Assembly (NCBI RefSeq): GCF_902827225.1
Contig: NZ_LR792632.1
Span: 1,259,030-1,323,029, forward strand
Source of the DNA: Methanocaldococcus lauensis
GTDB lineage: Archaea; AGJL01; Methanococci; Methanococcales; Methanocaldococcaceae
Length of the DNA stretch: 64,000 nt
Reading direction: 5' to 3'
The position numbers and the translations under genes were made by a program. Below are positions 30,175-41,098 of this stretch, piece by piece (position 1 is the first letter of the stretch; each line of letters begins with the position of its first letter). The notes below the pieces were generated by a model. It was not told the origin of the DNA. It did not search any database and worked only from the letters and a program-made list of their open reading frames with translations.

Positions 30175-30478
30175 AATATCCCTCTCAACATTATATAAAT
30201 GTTTCGGATTAGATATTTAGATTATTATATTATTGTTTATTATTATTATCTTTTTTAACCTCACATTCATAATATTCTTTTAAACATTTGATAATAGTAT
30301 ATACTATTTCAATGATAACTTTAAAAATATTTTTATAATCTTTAAACATTATAAAAATATGCATATCCCCATTAAAATGTGATGATTACAGGATATATTA
30401 GGTTATACGATGTTTTAAATAGCAATCAATATGAATTAAAGTAAATATGTAAGAATTATTTTTAATAATCGTGGGACT
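30175..30478. other. Intergenic region between SBDS and pth2
   Basis: About 300 bp, AT-rich, between divergent genes. It should hold the promoter of the six-gene translation cluster (TATA-like ACATTATATAAATG at about 30190) and that of pth2. Nothing else is recognised; there is no GC-rich patch suggesting a structured RNA. Confidence 0.5.
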
Positions 30479-30826
30479 ATGAAAATGGTTGTAGTTATAA
30501 GAACTGACTTAGGAATGGGAAAGGGTAAAATGGTAGCACAAGGAGGGCATGCAATAATAGAGGCTTTTTTAGAAGCACAGAGAAAGAATCCAAAGGCTGT
30601 TGAAGAGTGGTTAAGAGAAGGGCAAAAAAAGGTTGTGGTAAAAGTAAATTCAGAGAAGGAACTTATAGAAATTTACAATAAAGCGAAAAGTGAAAATTTA
30701 CCTTGCTCAATAATTAGAGATGCAGGGCATACACAGTTAAAGCCAGGAACTTTAACAGCAGTTGCTATAGGACCAGATAAAGATGAAAAAATTGATAAAA
30801 TTACAGGACATTTAAAACTTCTATAA
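30479..30826 (+). CDS. pth2: Peptidyl-tRNA hydrolase (Pth2 type)
   Basis: Pth2 releases peptides from peptidyl-tRNA that dropped off ribosomes. The 115-residue protein has the family signatures [18 protein letters not shown] with GGHA following, [20 protein letters not shown] and the ending [10 protein letters not shown]-type segment ([14 protein letters not shown]). Length is typical. The ATG follows GTGGGACT, a weak ribosome site. Monocistronic; it converges with the SelU rhodanese gene. Confidence 0.95.
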   Translation: MKMVVVIRTDLGMGKGKMVAQGGHAIIEAFLEAQRKNPKAVEEWLREGQKKVVVKVNSEKELIEIYNKAKSENLPCSIIRDAGHTQLKPGTLTAVAIGPDKDEKIDKITGHLKLL

Positions 30827-30843
30827 ATATTAATTTTTAGTTA

Positions 30844-31524
30844 TTATTTTTTAATTTTATCTTTTGCGTGTTTATATGCTTTAAATCCTCCTATTAATCT
30901 TTTTACATTAAATCCTAATAGTTGCAAAATTAAAGCCATTATCTGACTTCTCATCCCTCCTCTCGCACAAAAAACAACAATTAATTTATTTTTATCAAGT
31001 TTCTTACTTTCATTTAAGATTCTAATCAATCTTTTTTTAAAGATTTCAATGCCTAAATCTATTGCTCTATCTTTTCCTTCCTCTTTATAAACTTTCCCTA
31101 TTAAGGCATGTTCTTCATCTAAAAATAATGGAATGTTTATTGCTCCTGGAATCGTCTCATTTTTATATTCTCTTGGACTTCTAACATCAACTATAATTAT
31201 ATTTTCATTATTTTCCATTAATTTTAGAAGTTCATTAACGGTTATTGCATTTTTAACAAATTCACTTCCAATAGTTTTTAAAAACTTATTTATGTCTATC
31301 CTTTCAAAATAAATATTATAATCTTTAAATTGCTTTACTCCTACTTTTTTATCTTTTAAAAACTCCTTAGATTCTTTTAGTATAAATGAGGCCAATTCTC
31401 CTTCAATTTTTCCAGCCAATATTTTTTTACCGTTTGTTATCATTTTTCTACCGTCATTCAAAACTATACACAAAACAACATCCTCTGTAAAAGTTATTAA
31501 CCTCGCTAAAATCTCCTCGTCCAT
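30844..31524 (-). CDS. selU: Split tRNA 2-selenouridine synthase, rhodanese part (SelU-N)
   Basis: The rhodanese half of the enzyme that replaces sulfur with selenium at U34 of certain tRNAs using selenophosphate. In bacteria (YbbB/MnmH) it is fused to a P-loop half; in Methanococcales it is known to be split into two genes. Here residues about 95-226 are the rhodanese domain, with [11 protein letters not shown] and the active-site loop [11 protein letters not shown] (Cys near 195), the GGMRS form being diagnostic. The first 90 residues are an extra domain I cannot name. It follows the P-loop partner by 8 bp. Confidence 0.88.
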   Translation of the reverse strand: MDEEILARLITFTEDVVLCIVLNDGRKMITNGKKILAGKIEGELASFILKESKEFLKDKKVGVKQFKDYNIYFERIDINKFLKTIGSEFVKNAITVNELLKLMENNENIIIVDVRSPREYKNETIPGAINIPLFLDEEHALIGKVYKEEGKDRAIDLGIEIFKKRLIRILNESKKLDKNKLIVVFCARGGMRSQIMALILQLLGFNVKRLIGGFKAYKHAKDKIKK

Positions 31525-31532
31525 ATTTTCAC

Positions 31533-32189
31533 TTATATTATGTTATGTTCTTTTAGTTTTTCTCTTATAAATTCGTCTATAATCTTAGCTGATTTTTTTA
31601 CATCTTCATTATATACAATTAAGTCTGGCTTTATTTTTTTTACATTTCTTAAATAATGCTCCCTATATAACTTTTCCTCAATCAATTTTGCCGCTTCAAG
31701 ATATTCATCTTTTTTTATAAGTTCTATTATTTTTTCAATATTTTGAATCATTTCGGGCTTTTTAAAACTATCCTTTAATATTAAAAACTTGTTTATTAAA
31801 ATTTTTTTTTCTACATCATTTTTTGGTTTGTAAATTGACACCAATCTTTTTATTTGGCAATCATAAGGGCAGTCAATTAATATTTTGTAAGTGTAATTAT
31901 TAATATCTGCCAATAACTCTGGAATCTTTAATTTTCTTTCTCCCCCTATCTTTCTACCTTCGTATTCAACAACTGCATAGCCAATTTGTTTTGCTTTTTC
32001 AATCTCTTTATTTATGAGCTCATCAAACTCTTCTTGGCTTCTCATACTTAAGTGATATAAATCGCCTAAAATACTACCTCTTGTTCTTGCAATTTCCTCA
32101 ATATCAATAACAGGATGGTGTTTTTTCAATTCTTGTAAAATTTCTGTTTTTCCACAGCCAGTTTTTCCAAACAATCCAAAGATAATCAT
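31533..32189 (-). CDS. selU: Split tRNA 2-selenouridine synthase, P-loop part (SelU-C)
   Basis: A 218-residue P-loop protein matching the C-terminal half of bacterial SelU. The nucleotide loop is [14 protein letters not shown] (about 5-18); the family-specific [22 protein letters not shown] (positions about 36-57) mirrors the HRGS...PSQ...FE motif of the fused enzyme. The region EYEGRKIGG is the Walker-B-like part. GGTGAAATT precedes the ATG. The partner rhodanese gene lies immediately downstream, so the two halves are made from one message. The pair implies selenium use in this organism. Confidence 0.87.
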   Translation of the reverse strand: MIIFGLFGKTGCGKTEILQELKKHHPVIDIEEIARTRGSILGDLYHLSMRSQEEFDELINKEIEKAKQIGYAVVEYEGRKIGGERKLKIPELLADINNYTYKILIDCPYDCQIKRLVSIYKPKNDVEKKILINKFLILKDSFKKPEMIQNIEKIIELIKKDEYLEAAKLIEEKLYREHYLRNVKKIKPDLIVYNEDVKKSAKIIDEFIREKLKEHNII

Positions 32190-32271
32190 AATTTCACCAA
32201 AAATATATTTAACATATGATAAAATAACATAGGATAAAATTTAGAAAAATAACAAAAATTGCTTTTAATAT

Positions 32272-34287
32272 TTATTTTTTAACTATCTCGCAACCTCCTG
32301 GAGGTAGAACTCTTAAAATATCTTCATCATCTATATCATAATCTTTAAATATCTCTTTAAGTTCTTTAACTACTTTTCCTTTCTCTTTATTTCCTGGTTT
32401 TAATAAAACCCACTTAATAAAACTTTTTTGCAATGTTTTTGGTGGGGCAGTAGTTACTTTTAAATCATTATCATATTCAATAATTCCAATCCCTAATTCT
32501 AATGGAGTATTCCTGAAATAATTCTTTTTACCTCTAATAACAAATGCCCCTCTTTTTAAATACTCTCCACTTTCAGCAGTTTTTGATATTTGCTCTGGCT
32601 TAACCCAATATGTGTCCATAGCACCATATCCTAATTTCCAAGCCTTTGAATGCGAAACTGAAAATTTAGCCACTTCTTCCAATGTCTCTTCATCAACCTC
32701 TCTACCGTTTGTTTTTATTACAGTGAATGGAGCCCCCTGTATGTCAGCGTGGAATACTATGTCATCCTTATCTGTATATTTTTTGATTATTATTTCATTT
32801 GTTATAGCATCTTTTCCAGCAATTACTAAAAATCCATTAATTACTGTCCATTTAAACTTCTCATACCATTTTCTTTCTTTTCTTACTTTTTTCTTCATCT
32901 TTAAACTTTCTTTTTCTTTTAGTTCTTTATCACTCTTCTTTTTAAGTTCTTCTATCTTCTTCTTAGTTAGTTCAATTGCCTTCTCTATTCCCTCTATCTT
33001 ACTTCTAAGTTTTTTAGATTTTTCATAATATCTCTCAGCATTTTCAAATGCATTCTTTCTTATATCTAAAGAAACTCTCTCCTCTATAACTTTATCATCA
33101 ACCTCTGACTTTAATCTAAGAATTATCTCCCCAGAGTTTTCATTTATATTTTCAATTAAACCTAATATTGGATGATCTCTATTTTCTTTAATTATTTTCT
33201 TTATTCTTGCCCAGTCCATTTTTTCTCTTGCCTTTCTTATAGTATTTAATAACTCTTCAACAATTTGATAATTTGCATATATTAAATCCCCCTTAATTTG
33301 ATTCTTTTCAGATTCTTCTTTATATTTATTTAAAGTTTCTAACTGTCTCTTTAATATATTCTCCTGTCTCTCAATTTCTCTCTCAATTTTTGATTTTTCT
33401 TTTTTAATTTCAACACTAAATAAAAATTTGGCAAAGTAGTCATCAACTGCCTCTAAAAAACTATTATAGTATTTTTTCTCTAAATCTTGATACTTTTTTA
33501 AATCAATTGGCACTACATCAAAATATTCTCCATCCTTTAAAACAATTTGTGGCTTTCTGTTATTAAAAATTTCATTAAATAAATTTTTAGATGTTTCAAA
33601 GAGTTTTTTAATCTCTTCTTCACTTAAATCTTTCTTTTTCTTATCAATTCCTGCCCTTTCACAAATTTCCTCTGCATATAATCCTCCAATTCCAAAAACT
33701 CTTGATATTAATCTAACACATTCAACATCTTTATTCTCTAAAAAGTAATCTTTAAAAACTTCATAGGCAATAGAAAAATCTAAATTGTAAGGATTTAATG
33801 GCTTTTGTGGAGGAAATTTATATTTTTCCTTAGGAACAATATTTCTCGTGCTCCATCTCTCAATTCTTAAAGGCAATATAATAACATCTTCACTATTTAG
33901 TAAAATAATATTCCCTTCTCCAAATAACTCTGCAATTAACTTATAAACTTCTCCTTTAACTTCAAAGTGGAATATTACAATTCTATCAAAATTTACCTGC
34001 TCAATTTTAATTATTTTGGCATTTTTTAGATATTTTCTTAACAGCATTGCAAAAGATGGTGGTAGTTTTGGTTTTTCTCTCTCATAGTTAGTTAAAGTTA
34101 TGTATTTATATTTACCAACACTTATAACTACTTCTCTACTACCACCCTCTGGAGCGTGTATTTTTAATATTAACTCTCTATTTTGCTCGTTGTCAATTAA
34201 AAATGCTTTATCTAATCTACCATTAATTAGGCTTTGTAATTCATTTACAATACAACATACATCTACATTAGTTATTTCAGTTTTCAT
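32272..34287 (-). CDS. rqcH: Ribosome rescue protein RqcH (NFACT)
   Basis: The 671-residue archaeal Rqc2/NEMF homologue that binds stalled large subunits with peptidyl-tRNA and helps tag the nascent chain. Domains: NFACT-N (about 1-220, with MKTEITNVDVCCIVNEL and GEGNIILL), a helix-hairpin part, a long coiled coil (about 290-470, rich in KE) and NFACT-R (about 475-590) with FHADIQGAPFTVIK and SHSKAWKLG; the C-terminal part has VTTAPPKTLQKS. GGTGATATT precedes the ATG. Monocistronic. Confidence 0.94.
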   Translation of the reverse strand: MKTEITNVDVCCIVNELQSLINGRLDKAFLIDNEQNRELILKIHAPEGGSREVVISVGKYKYITLTNYEREKPKLPPSFAMLLRKYLKNAKIIKIEQVNFDRIVIFHFEVKGEVYKLIAELFGEGNIILLNSEDVIILPLRIERWSTRNIVPKEKYKFPPQKPLNPYNLDFSIAYEVFKDYFLENKDVECVRLISRVFGIGGLYAEEICERAGIDKKKKDLSEEEIKKLFETSKNLFNEIFNNRKPQIVLKDGEYFDVVPIDLKKYQDLEKKYYNSFLEAVDDYFAKFLFSVEIKKEKSKIEREIERQENILKRQLETLNKYKEESEKNQIKGDLIYANYQIVEELLNTIRKAREKMDWARIKKIIKENRDHPILGLIENINENSGEIILRLKSEVDDKVIEERVSLDIRKNAFENAERYYEKSKKLRSKIEGIEKAIELTKKKIEELKKKSDKELKEKESLKMKKKVRKERKWYEKFKWTVINGFLVIAGKDAITNEIIIKKYTDKDDIVFHADIQGAPFTVIKTNGREVDEETLEEVAKFSVSHSKAWKLGYGAMDTYWVKPEQISKTAESGEYLKRGAFVIRGKKNYFRNTPLELGIGIIEYDNDLKVTTAPPKTLQKSFIKWVLLKPGNKEKGKVVKELKEIFKDYDIDDEDILRVLPPGGCEIVKK

Positions 34288-34384
34288 AATATCACCAATG
34301 ATTTAATTATTTGAAAATAAAAAAATCTTGAAATTGACTTTGTTTCAAATAAAATGAATCAAAGGAAATAATTTTTTGAATATT

Positions 34385-35473
34385 TTAATTTTCATTCTCA
34401 GTTTTTAAATAAACTGTGTATGTTGGAAATGCAAATTCTAAACCTTCCTTTTCAAATTCTCTTTTAATTTTTAAATTAATATCATCAACTGTCTCTATAT
34501 ATCTTTGATAACCATTGTATTTAGTATTTTTAATATAATAAACAACTTGAATATTTAAACTCCAATCACCATACTCTTTAAAATAAACTGTTATTGGTTC
34601 ATTTTCAACATTTGGATGCTCCAATAAAATTTTTTTAATTATTTCCTTTGCTTTAATAATCTCATCCGCCGTTGTATTATAAGTTAGTCCAATAGTCATT
34701 GTAACCTTCCATTTATTTTTTGATGGAGTAGTTTGGATTATATCATCTATTAACTTAGAGTTTGGAACTACGATAATAGAGTTATCTACAGCTCTAATTT
34801 TTGTGCTTCTTATTCCAATATCTTCAACAATTCCCATTCCACCGCTAAAATTAATCCAATGCCCTATTTTAAAAGGTTTATCAGTTAATATTATCAATCC
34901 AGCAATTAAATTTGAGACATAATTTTGTGATGCCAGTGCAAATGCTAAACCTCCAATACCTAAACCGGCAAGGAGTGTCTTTATGTCATATCCTAAATTA
35001 CTCAAAATAAGCATTAATCCAATGAACCATATAAATAGTCGAATGGATTTTTTTATTAATATTATAACTTGCTCATCAACTTCCATCATTGTTTTTTTAG
35101 AAATAGTATCTGCTAAGTATCTTTCAACTAATTCAGAGATAAATTTATCAAAGAAAATTACAACACATAATATAAATGCAACCAAAATTCCTCTATCAAT
35201 ATATAACTTTATAGATGGTGGTAAATAGATGAAAGATATTCCTAAATATAATCCTGATAAAATAATACCAATGGCTATTGGTAAAGATAAAGCCCTTATA
35301 ACGATTTCATCTAATTCTAATACTTTCTTCTTACTAAGTTTATCTGCAATTCTCTCAATTAAAGCTCCAATATACCTTCCAATAAGTAATGAAAAAAATA
35401 TTGATAAAAAGCATAATACATAGTTTATAATAGAGTTATGTATTATTATATCATTTATTATCTGAATTACCAT
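34385..35473 (-). CDS. mscS: MscS-family mechanosensitive channel
   Basis: A 362-residue channel of the MscS family, opening under membrane tension. Five hydrophobic segments are seen at about 13-35, 65-85, 92-112, 145-165 and 170-190; the pore helix carries GLGIGGLAFALASQNYVSN, then the beta domain with IGHWINFSGGMGIVEDIG and IVVPNSKL. The C-terminal domain is complete. Length fits the larger of the two channels known in this genus (MscMJLR, about 361 residues), though I cannot confirm the subgroup. AGGTTG precedes the ATG. Confidence 0.92.
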   Translation of the reverse strand: MVIQIINDIIIHNSIINYVLCFLSIFFSLLIGRYIGALIERIADKLSKKKVLELDEIVIRALSLPIAIGIILSGLYLGISFIYLPPSIKLYIDRGILVAFILCVVIFFDKFISELVERYLADTISKKTMMEVDEQVIILIKKSIRLFIWFIGLMLILSNLGYDIKTLLAGLGIGGLAFALASQNYVSNLIAGLIILTDKPFKIGHWINFSGGMGIVEDIGIRSTKIRAVDNSIIVVPNSKLIDDIIQTTPSKNKWKVTMTIGLTYNTTADEIIKAKEIIKKILLEHPNVENEPITVYFKEYGDWSLNIQVVYYIKNTKYNGYQRYIETVDDINLKIKREFEKEGLEFAFPTYTVYLKTENEN

Positions 35474-35584
35474 ATTTACAACCTAATATAGTACCTATAA
35501 CATTCCGAAGATAATTACAATAATTTAGTATTTGAACCTTACTGTATATAGATAAAGTTGTTAAATTAAAATTTTTGTGATACT

Positions 35585-37663
35585 ATGGACAGAGAAGAAT
35601 TTTTAAAGCATTTGAAAAGAGGAGAGTATAATAAATTAGCAAATCTTATATATAAAGATAAATATTATTTAACATATTTAGATGAAATTTTTAATAGTAA
35701 TAACAAAGATGACATTAGAAGAGGTTTGTTAATTTTAAAACGACTAAATAATGAAATAATTGAAAGATACTTATATTATATTCTTAGAGGATTGAACGAT
35801 AAGAGAATGATAGCAAAAATTTCAGAGGAGATTTTAATAAAATACAGTAATAAAGAAACCATAGAGGAAGCATTATTAGAAATATCCAATAAACAACTAA
35901 GTGACAGAATAATATATCTATTTATTGAAAATATTGGGCAGAGTATGTTTTTAAAATCTATTTTAAAATATACAAAAACTGACAGTGTTGAAGAAAGTTT
36001 TAAAGTTTTACTAAAAAATTACAATTCAGAGGAGATTTTAAAAATATTATGTAATAAACTTTATTCCCAAAATAAAAAAGAAAAAGAATTTGCTTTAAAT
36101 ATTTTATTAAATATTGTTGATTCATTGGATGAAAACCAAAGAAATATTTTGAGAAAATATTTAAATATATTATTGTTGGGGGATGACAGTAAAAAACTCT
36201 ATAATAAATTTAAACAACTATTTGATAAGTTAAATATAGAAATTAATCATAACAAAATAGATATAATGTCTCTTTTAAAGTCAGATGGAAAAAAGGCGTT
36301 AAATTTAATTTTGAGAGAGAATATAAAGATTCCCAGTAGTTTTTACAATAGAGAATTTTTAAGAGAGTTTTTATATGGAAAAGATGAGGATAGGCAATTT
36401 ATTGGTGTTAAATTAATATCTTTAATGAACGATACAAAAAATAAGGTTGAATTACTCTTCAAATTTTTAAATTATGGTTATGGAAAGGCAAAAACAGCAT
36501 CTATAAAAGAACTTAAAAAAATAGCCAAAAATGATGAAGATTTAAGGAATTTTATTGAAACTAAGGCATTAAAATATGCTAAAAAAATGGATTTAAGTTT
36601 AAAAATATCTTCTTTAAGGATTTTAAAAGAGTTTAGTAGGAGAGATTACCTACCATTTTTAATAAATGAGCATAGTAGGTTGAGAGATTTAATTCTTACA
36701 TTGGATGAAGAAAAGTATATGGGCGGATTTAGGCATATGTTAATGATAGAAAATGAAATAAAAAAATGTAAAGTAGCAATGGATTTAATTGAAGAAATCG
36801 TGGCAGAGATTTGCTTAAAATATGAGATTCATTATAGTAGTTTAAGGTTGTCAGAAAAACTCGGCTATGAATTTTACAAAACTATTGCAAATATTGGCTC
36901 TAAAAATTTAAATTTAATAAATATCTATGAACTTTTAAGAGATGTTATGTATAATGGAGAACTTATAGTTTATTTAACTGAAATTGTTTCCAACAATAGT
37001 AATGAAATAAATGATGAATTAGCTGAGGAAATATTAAAAGTTGTTGAAAATGTAGAATTAGAAAATAAAGATGTTTTAAATGCTAATAAAATTATAATAT
37101 ATTCCTCATTAAATAGAATTGATAAAATTGGAGAAATAATAAATATGGCTGTTGGTTATAGTTCAAAGTTGGCATTTATAACTGCAATAAAAAAACTTAT
37201 TGATAACAATATGCTAAATGATGAAAAAATAAAGTTAATAATCCCAAAAATTGCTGAGATGCTATATGACTCTAAGAAGTTAAGGTTAATGGCTTTAGAA
37301 TTTTTTGAAAAGTATCCTAATGAAATCGTTATCCCAATAATTTTAAATGAGATTGAAAAAAATAAATGCAACAATAGAGAGTATAAATTGATGATGAACA
37401 TTATAACAAATGCTATATTTAAATATCCTCATACAATTAATAAGTTGAAGAATCTACTAAATACTGATAAAAGAAATATATGCTTAAAAATTATGCTAAA
37501 AGTTAGTGAAAAGATGCCAGAACTTTTAAGGGATTATATTTATATATTAGCATCTCAATATACATTATCAGATGATGAAGACAAAAAACTGATAACAAAA
37601 ATCTTAAAAAACATTACTACTGAAAATGAAAGGAAAATTTTAAGACCAATAATAAAAATTTAA
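35585..37663 (+). CDS. Large alpha-helical repeat protein (HEAT-like), unknown role
   Basis: A 692-residue soluble protein made almost wholly of amphipathic helix pairs, rich in Lys, Glu, Ile, Leu and Asn, with no signal peptide or membrane segment. Helix-turn units of 35-40 residues recur, suggesting a HEAT/ARM-like superhelix; no exact repeat can be aligned by eye. GTGATACT precedes the ATG. Twelve base pairs downstream lies a Toprim gene on the same strand, so the two probably share a transcript and maybe a complex. Confidence 0.75.
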   Translation: MDREEFLKHLKRGEYNKLANLIYKDKYYLTYLDEIFNSNNKDDIRRGLLILKRLNNEIIERYLYYILRGLNDKRMIAKISEEILIKYSNKETIEEALLEISNKQLSDRIIYLFIENIGQSMFLKSILKYTKTDSVEESFKVLLKNYNSEEILKILCNKLYSQNKKEKEFALNILLNIVDSLDENQRNILRKYLNILLLGDDSKKLYNKFKQLFDKLNIEINHNKIDIMSLLKSDGKKALNLILRENIKIPSSFYNREFLREFLYGKDEDRQFIGVKLISLMNDTKNKVELLFKFLNYGYGKAKTASIKELKKIAKNDEDLRNFIETKALKYAKKMDLSLKISSLRILKEFSRRDYLPFLINEHSRLRDLILTLDEEKYMGGFRHMLMIENEIKKCKVAMDLIEEIVAEICLKYEIHYSSLRLSEKLGYEFYKTIANIGSKNLNLINIYELLRDVMYNGELIVYLTEIVSNNSNEINDELAEEILKVVENVELENKDVLNANKIIIYSSLNRIDKIGEIINMAVGYSSKLAFITAIKKLIDNNMLNDEKIKLIIPKIAEMLYDSKKLRLMALEFFEKYPNEIVIPIILNEIEKNKCNNREYKLMMNIITNAIFKYPHTINKLKNLLNTDKRNICLKIMLKVSEKMPELLRDYIYILASQYTLSDDEDKKLITKILKNITTENERKILRPIIKI

Positions 37664-37675
37664 AGAAAGATTGTT

Positions 37676-38065
37676 ATGAGAAGGGACGAATACTTTGAGA
37701 GGTTGTTGGAAGTCATAGAAGAGTTAAAGATAGAGGCAGAAGAAAAGCCAATAATTGTAGAAGGAAAGAGAGATGTTGAAAGTTTAGAAAAGTTGGGAGT
37801 TGAGGGAACATTCATTGTAATAGCAAAAACTCCTATTTATTTAATAGCTGATGAACTTATAAGAAAGGGAATAAAGGAAGTTATCTTATTAACTGACTTT
37901 GATAGAAGAGGTAGAATGTTAGCTAAAGCCATAATTGAAGAGTTTAGATATAGAGGAATTAAGGTAAATACAAAAATTAGGCAAGAAATATTTATATATA
38001 CAAATAGTGGTATTAGAGATATTGAAAGTCTATTCTCCTATGTAAATAAAAGAAGTCTGTTTTAA
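37676..38065 (+). CDS. Small Toprim-domain protein
   Basis: A 129-residue single Toprim domain. The fold's acidic motifs are present: PIIVEGKRDVESL (Glu at about 27) and LLTDFDRRGR (DxD at about 81-83, with a further Asp/Arg pattern). Small archaeal Toprim proteins (UPF0292-like) resemble the catalytic part of primases, topoisomerases and RNase M5, but their substrate is unknown. The ATG overlaps no gene and lacks a strong ribosome site, so translation may be coupled to the upstream helical gene 12 bp away. Confidence 0.85.
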   Translation: MRRDEYFERLLEVIEELKIEAEEKPIIVEGKRDVESLEKLGVEGTFIVIAKTPIYLIADELIRKGIKEVILLTDFDRRGRMLAKAIIEEFRYRGIKVNTKIRQEIFIYTNSGIRDIESLFSYVNKRSLF

Positions 38066-39007
38066 TTATACACTCTCTAACATATCCTCTTCACTTAAAC
38101 CCTCTAATTCAATCATATTTTTTAATCTTTCAGTTATGATGTTTAGGCATTTATCAACTGTTTCACTGATTTTTATATTCTCAATTACTGGTACTCCTTT
38201 CTTTTTTGCAGTTTCAACCATATATTCGTTTATTATCCTTATAATTTTAAAATATCTTAAATATCTTTCAGTAGGTCTGCTTGATACTCTACCTCTTGCA
38301 TAAAATCTCATTTTGTGTAATTTCTCATCATAGATTGTTAGCATAATAAAAATAATATGAGGATTTTCTAAATAATTATCTTTTAAAAGTGTTGGAACTA
38401 AGTGAGTCCCTTCAATAATTACACTCTGCCCTTCGAGTAAGCATCTATTTATAACTCCCTCAACACCAGTTAATACAGCTTCAGAATGTCTCTCAAAACC
38501 TTTTATATATTTAGTTTTGTTATCTTCTTCATAATTATCTTTTAAAACTTTCCAAGCTGTATAACTTGACTCGTAAAGTGTTGGTATTAAATCTCTTGAA
38601 ATTACTTTTCTCATAACCTCTCTTATTGAATCTGTCCCTATTACACTCGATATTCCTAACCTTGATGCTATTTCAAATGCAATTGTAGAAGTACCTACAC
38701 CACTAGCTCCGCCTATTAAAATAACTATTGGTCTTCTACCTAAAACCATTCTCCAAAGTAAATATTTTTTAGCAACTTCATCATAATTTTTTGATATTAA
38801 ATAGTAATAAACTCTTCTTCTAAGTTCTGCCTTATCAATAACTTTAATATTCTCTTTTTTAAGCATTTCATATATGTCCCATGCTATTCTATATGCAATA
38901 CTTGGTTTTAAACCTGCCGCCATTAAAGACCTTGCAAGGATACCCTTTGAAAATGGCATTTCATAGGATTTTCCTCTAACAACTATATCATTTTGCAAAT
39001 CCATCAT
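38066..39007 (-). CDS. pgk2: 2-phosphoglycerate kinase
   Basis: Phosphorylates 2-phosphoglycerate to 2,3-bisphosphoglycerate, the first step to cyclic 2,3-diphosphoglycerate, a thermoprotectant of hyperthermophilic methanogens. The 313 residues have an N-terminal ATP-cone-like region (about 5-95, with [17 protein letters not shown]) and a P-loop kinase domain with [11 protein letters not shown] (about 100-110), [10 protein letters not shown] and [14 protein letters not shown] is followed by ATGATG, so the start may be the second ATG at 39004. Third gene of a tight operon with a DUF2100-like and a TIGR00300 gene. Confidence 0.92.
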   Translation of the reverse strand: MMDLQNDIVVRGKSYEMPFSKGILARSLMAAGLKPSIAYRIAWDIYEMLKKENIKVIDKAELRRRVYYYLISKNYDEVAKKYLLWRMVLGRRPIVILIGGASGVGTSTIAFEIASRLGISSVIGTDSIREVMRKVISRDLIPTLYESSYTAWKVLKDNYEEDNKTKYIKGFERHSEAVLTGVEGVINRCLLEGQSVIIEGTHLVPTLLKDNYLENPHIIFIMLTIYDEKLHKMRFYARGRVSSRPTERYLRYFKIIRIINEYMVETAKKKGVPVIENIKISETVDKCLNIITERLKNMIELEGLSEEDMLESV

Positions 39008-39019
39008 TCCACCAAAATT

Positions 39020-39679
39020 TTAGTCTAAAATTTCATCAGCCTCTATTTTTTCAGCATTGTAAAGTTTTTTAGCCCTTAAATATAATAATTCGTCTTTTTC
39101 ATCATTAACTACTACATAAACTTTATTTATATTGTAATTTTTAATAAATCTCTCAATATTTTTCTTAGTAATTTCAATTTTTTTCTTTAATCCTTCTAAC
39201 GCATTTTCTGGAATCCCTATCTTCCTCATATCCTCTATATCTAACATTCCCTCAGTGCAAACAACCTTTAAATTAGGATTTTTATTTTTTAATTTTTTGA
39301 ATAGTTTTTTATTTGAGACAATATATAAGGCATCTTCACTAATCTCTTTCTCCTCTAACTCAAACCCAAAGTTAGATAAAACTCTATTAAGATGTTCTTG
39401 GCATTTTATAATTAATTTACAAAATTCTTTAGCCTCATCTTCATTCAATTCATGCTTCGGAGCTTTTTTATATAAAAAATCATCTGCCTCCAATAGTTGA
39501 TAAATTGCCTTTTTAAACTCTTCAACATTTATTTTTCCAGGCTTTGCATCTTTGTAAGAGATTTTTGAATGCCTATCAATATTTATTTTGTCTGGCTTTT
39601 CCTCTATCTTAACTTTTTTTAGTTTTGATATTGTACATATCCCCTTTCTTATTAATTCTTTTGAGTATTTATCTCTCAT
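39020..39679 (-). CDS. DUF2100-like hypothetical protein
   Basis: A 219-residue soluble protein, helical, with a Lys/Glu-rich end. I place it in the methanogen DUF2100 family from memory of its gene neighbourhood (between a TIGR00300 gene and 2-phosphoglycerate kinase) and of the segment [17 protein letters not shown]. The C-terminal half has an alternating pattern ([19 protein letters not shown]) like a Rossmann-type or Toprim-like core. Its ATG overlaps the stop of the upstream gene by 4 nt, and it precedes 2-phosphoglycerate kinase by 12 bp. Function unknown. Confidence 0.7.
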   Translation of the reverse strand: MRDKYSKELIRKGICTISKLKKVKIEEKPDKINIDRHSKISYKDAKPGKINVEEFKKAIYQLLEADDFLYKKAPKHELNEDEAKEFCKLIIKCQEHLNRVLSNFGFELEEKEISEDALYIVSNKKLFKKLKNKNPNLKVVCTEGMLDIEDMRKIGIPENALEGLKKKIEITKKNIERFIKNYNINKVYVVVNDEKDELLYLRAKKLYNAEKIEADEILD

Positions 39680-40947
39680 TGTCTCCCCTTATCTTTATCT
39701 TCTTTTTCTTTCTCTAATTTTTCCAACTCTTCAACTAACATTGGTAAAAAGACACCAATATCTGTAACTATTCCTAATGCCTGAGAAGTTCCTCTATCCA
39801 TCAATTTTGTAACTACTGCTGGATTTATATCAACGCAGATAGTTTTAACCCATGAAGGTAATAGGTTCCCTGTAGCTATTGAGTGTAACATCGTAGAGAG
39901 CATTAAAACCATATCCTTTCCTTTTAATAGTTCTCTCATTTTTTCTTGTGCCTTAACAACATCTGTAATTACATCTGGTAAGGGACCGTCATCTCTAATA
40001 CTACCTGCCAATACATAGGGAACATTATTTTTTATACATTCGTACATAACCCCCCTATTTAAAATACCCTGCTCAACAGCATCTTTTATACTTCCTGCCC
40101 TCATTATAACATTTATAGCCCTTAAATGATGACTATGCCCTCCTGGAACACTCTTTCCAGTTTTTAAATCTACTCCTAAGGAAGTTCCATACAAAACACT
40201 CTCTATATCATGAGTTGCTAAGGCATTTCCAGCAAACAGTGCCTGAACATAACCCATTCTTATTAATTTAGCTAATGCCCATCCTGCACCTGTGTGTATA
40301 ATTGCTGGTCCTCCAACTACAACAATTCCTCCTTTTCCTGTCTTTCTATACTTTTCTCTAATTTCATACATTTCTTTTGCTATCCTCCTAATTATTGTCT
40401 CTTTTGGCTTTTCTGAGGAAGCCTCTGATTTCATAAATTCAAATAATCCGCCAGATTCTCTTGGCTTTTCTGGTGGAATTACTCTAACTCCTTTATGGCC
40501 AACAACAACTAAATCTCCTTTTTTAATATTTCTAATTGTTTTTACTTCTGCTCTCATTTCGTCAGGATAAACTACAATAGCTCCATCCATTTTTTGATTC
40601 TCTACCTCTATCCACTTTCCTCTAAATCTAATAAAGGTTTTGTGATTGGTTGTTGAATAAAATCCCTCTGGTAAAACCATATCCTTTTCAGCAGGTTGTA
40701 ACTCAACTTCTTCAATTTCAGGAATCTCAGCCCCTAAATCCTTTAATTCGCTTAAAATTTCATCTACATGTTTTTCGTCCTTACCAATAACCAATATTTT
40801 TGCATAACTTGGATCAGTCTTTCTCTTACCAATTTCAAATTCTAAAACTTTGTAATCTCCGCCCATTTCTAAGATTTTATCAAAAACTTTAGGTAAAATT
40901 AAACTATCAATAATATGTCCCTTTAATTCAATTTCTCTCATAAACAT
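39676..40947 (-). CDS. TIGR00300-family protein, probable ornithine cyclodeaminase (archaeal type)
   Basis: A 423-residue protein of the TIGR00300 (LOR/SDH-like) family. The N-terminal domain (about 1-100) is followed by [21 protein letters not shown] and an NAD-binding C-terminal part with [20 protein letters not shown] and [14 protein letters not shown] member from Methanococcus has been reported to turn ornithine into proline and ammonia; I rely on memory for that. If so, it competes for ornithine with ArgF encoded at 14.4 kb. AGAGGGAT precedes the ATG; MREIEL six bases later is an alternative start. First gene of the operon with DUF2100 and 2-phosphoglycerate kinase. Confidence 0.82.
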   Translation of the reverse strand: MFMREIELKGHIIDSLILPKVFDKILEMGGDYKVLEFEIGKRKTDPSYAKILVIGKDEKHVDEILSELKDLGAEIPEIEEVELQPAEKDMVLPEGFYSTTNHKTFIRFRGKWIEVENQKMDGAIVVYPDEMRAEVKTIRNIKKGDLVVVGHKGVRVIPPEKPRESGGLFEFMKSEASSEKPKETIIRRIAKEMYEIREKYRKTGKGGIVVVGGPAIIHTGAGWALAKLIRMGYVQALFAGNALATHDIESVLYGTSLGVDLKTGKSVPGGHSHHLRAINVIMRAGSIKDAVEQGILNRGVMYECIKNNVPYVLAGSIRDDGPLPDVITDVVKAQEKMRELLKGKDMVLMLSTMLHSIATGNLLPSWVKTICVDINPAVVTKLMDRGTSQALGIVTDIGVFLPMLVEELEKLEKEKEDKDKGRQ

Positions 40948-41098
40948 AATAAATCCCTCTTGTTATTTTTAAATTAATAAAAAGTAATTATTGTCAAACT
41001 AATATTTTAACCATCTGTTTTTATAGTTAAATCCAAATATTTAAATTATTATATAACAAAAATTAATATAAAAATAAACTAATAACTAATAAAATTAA

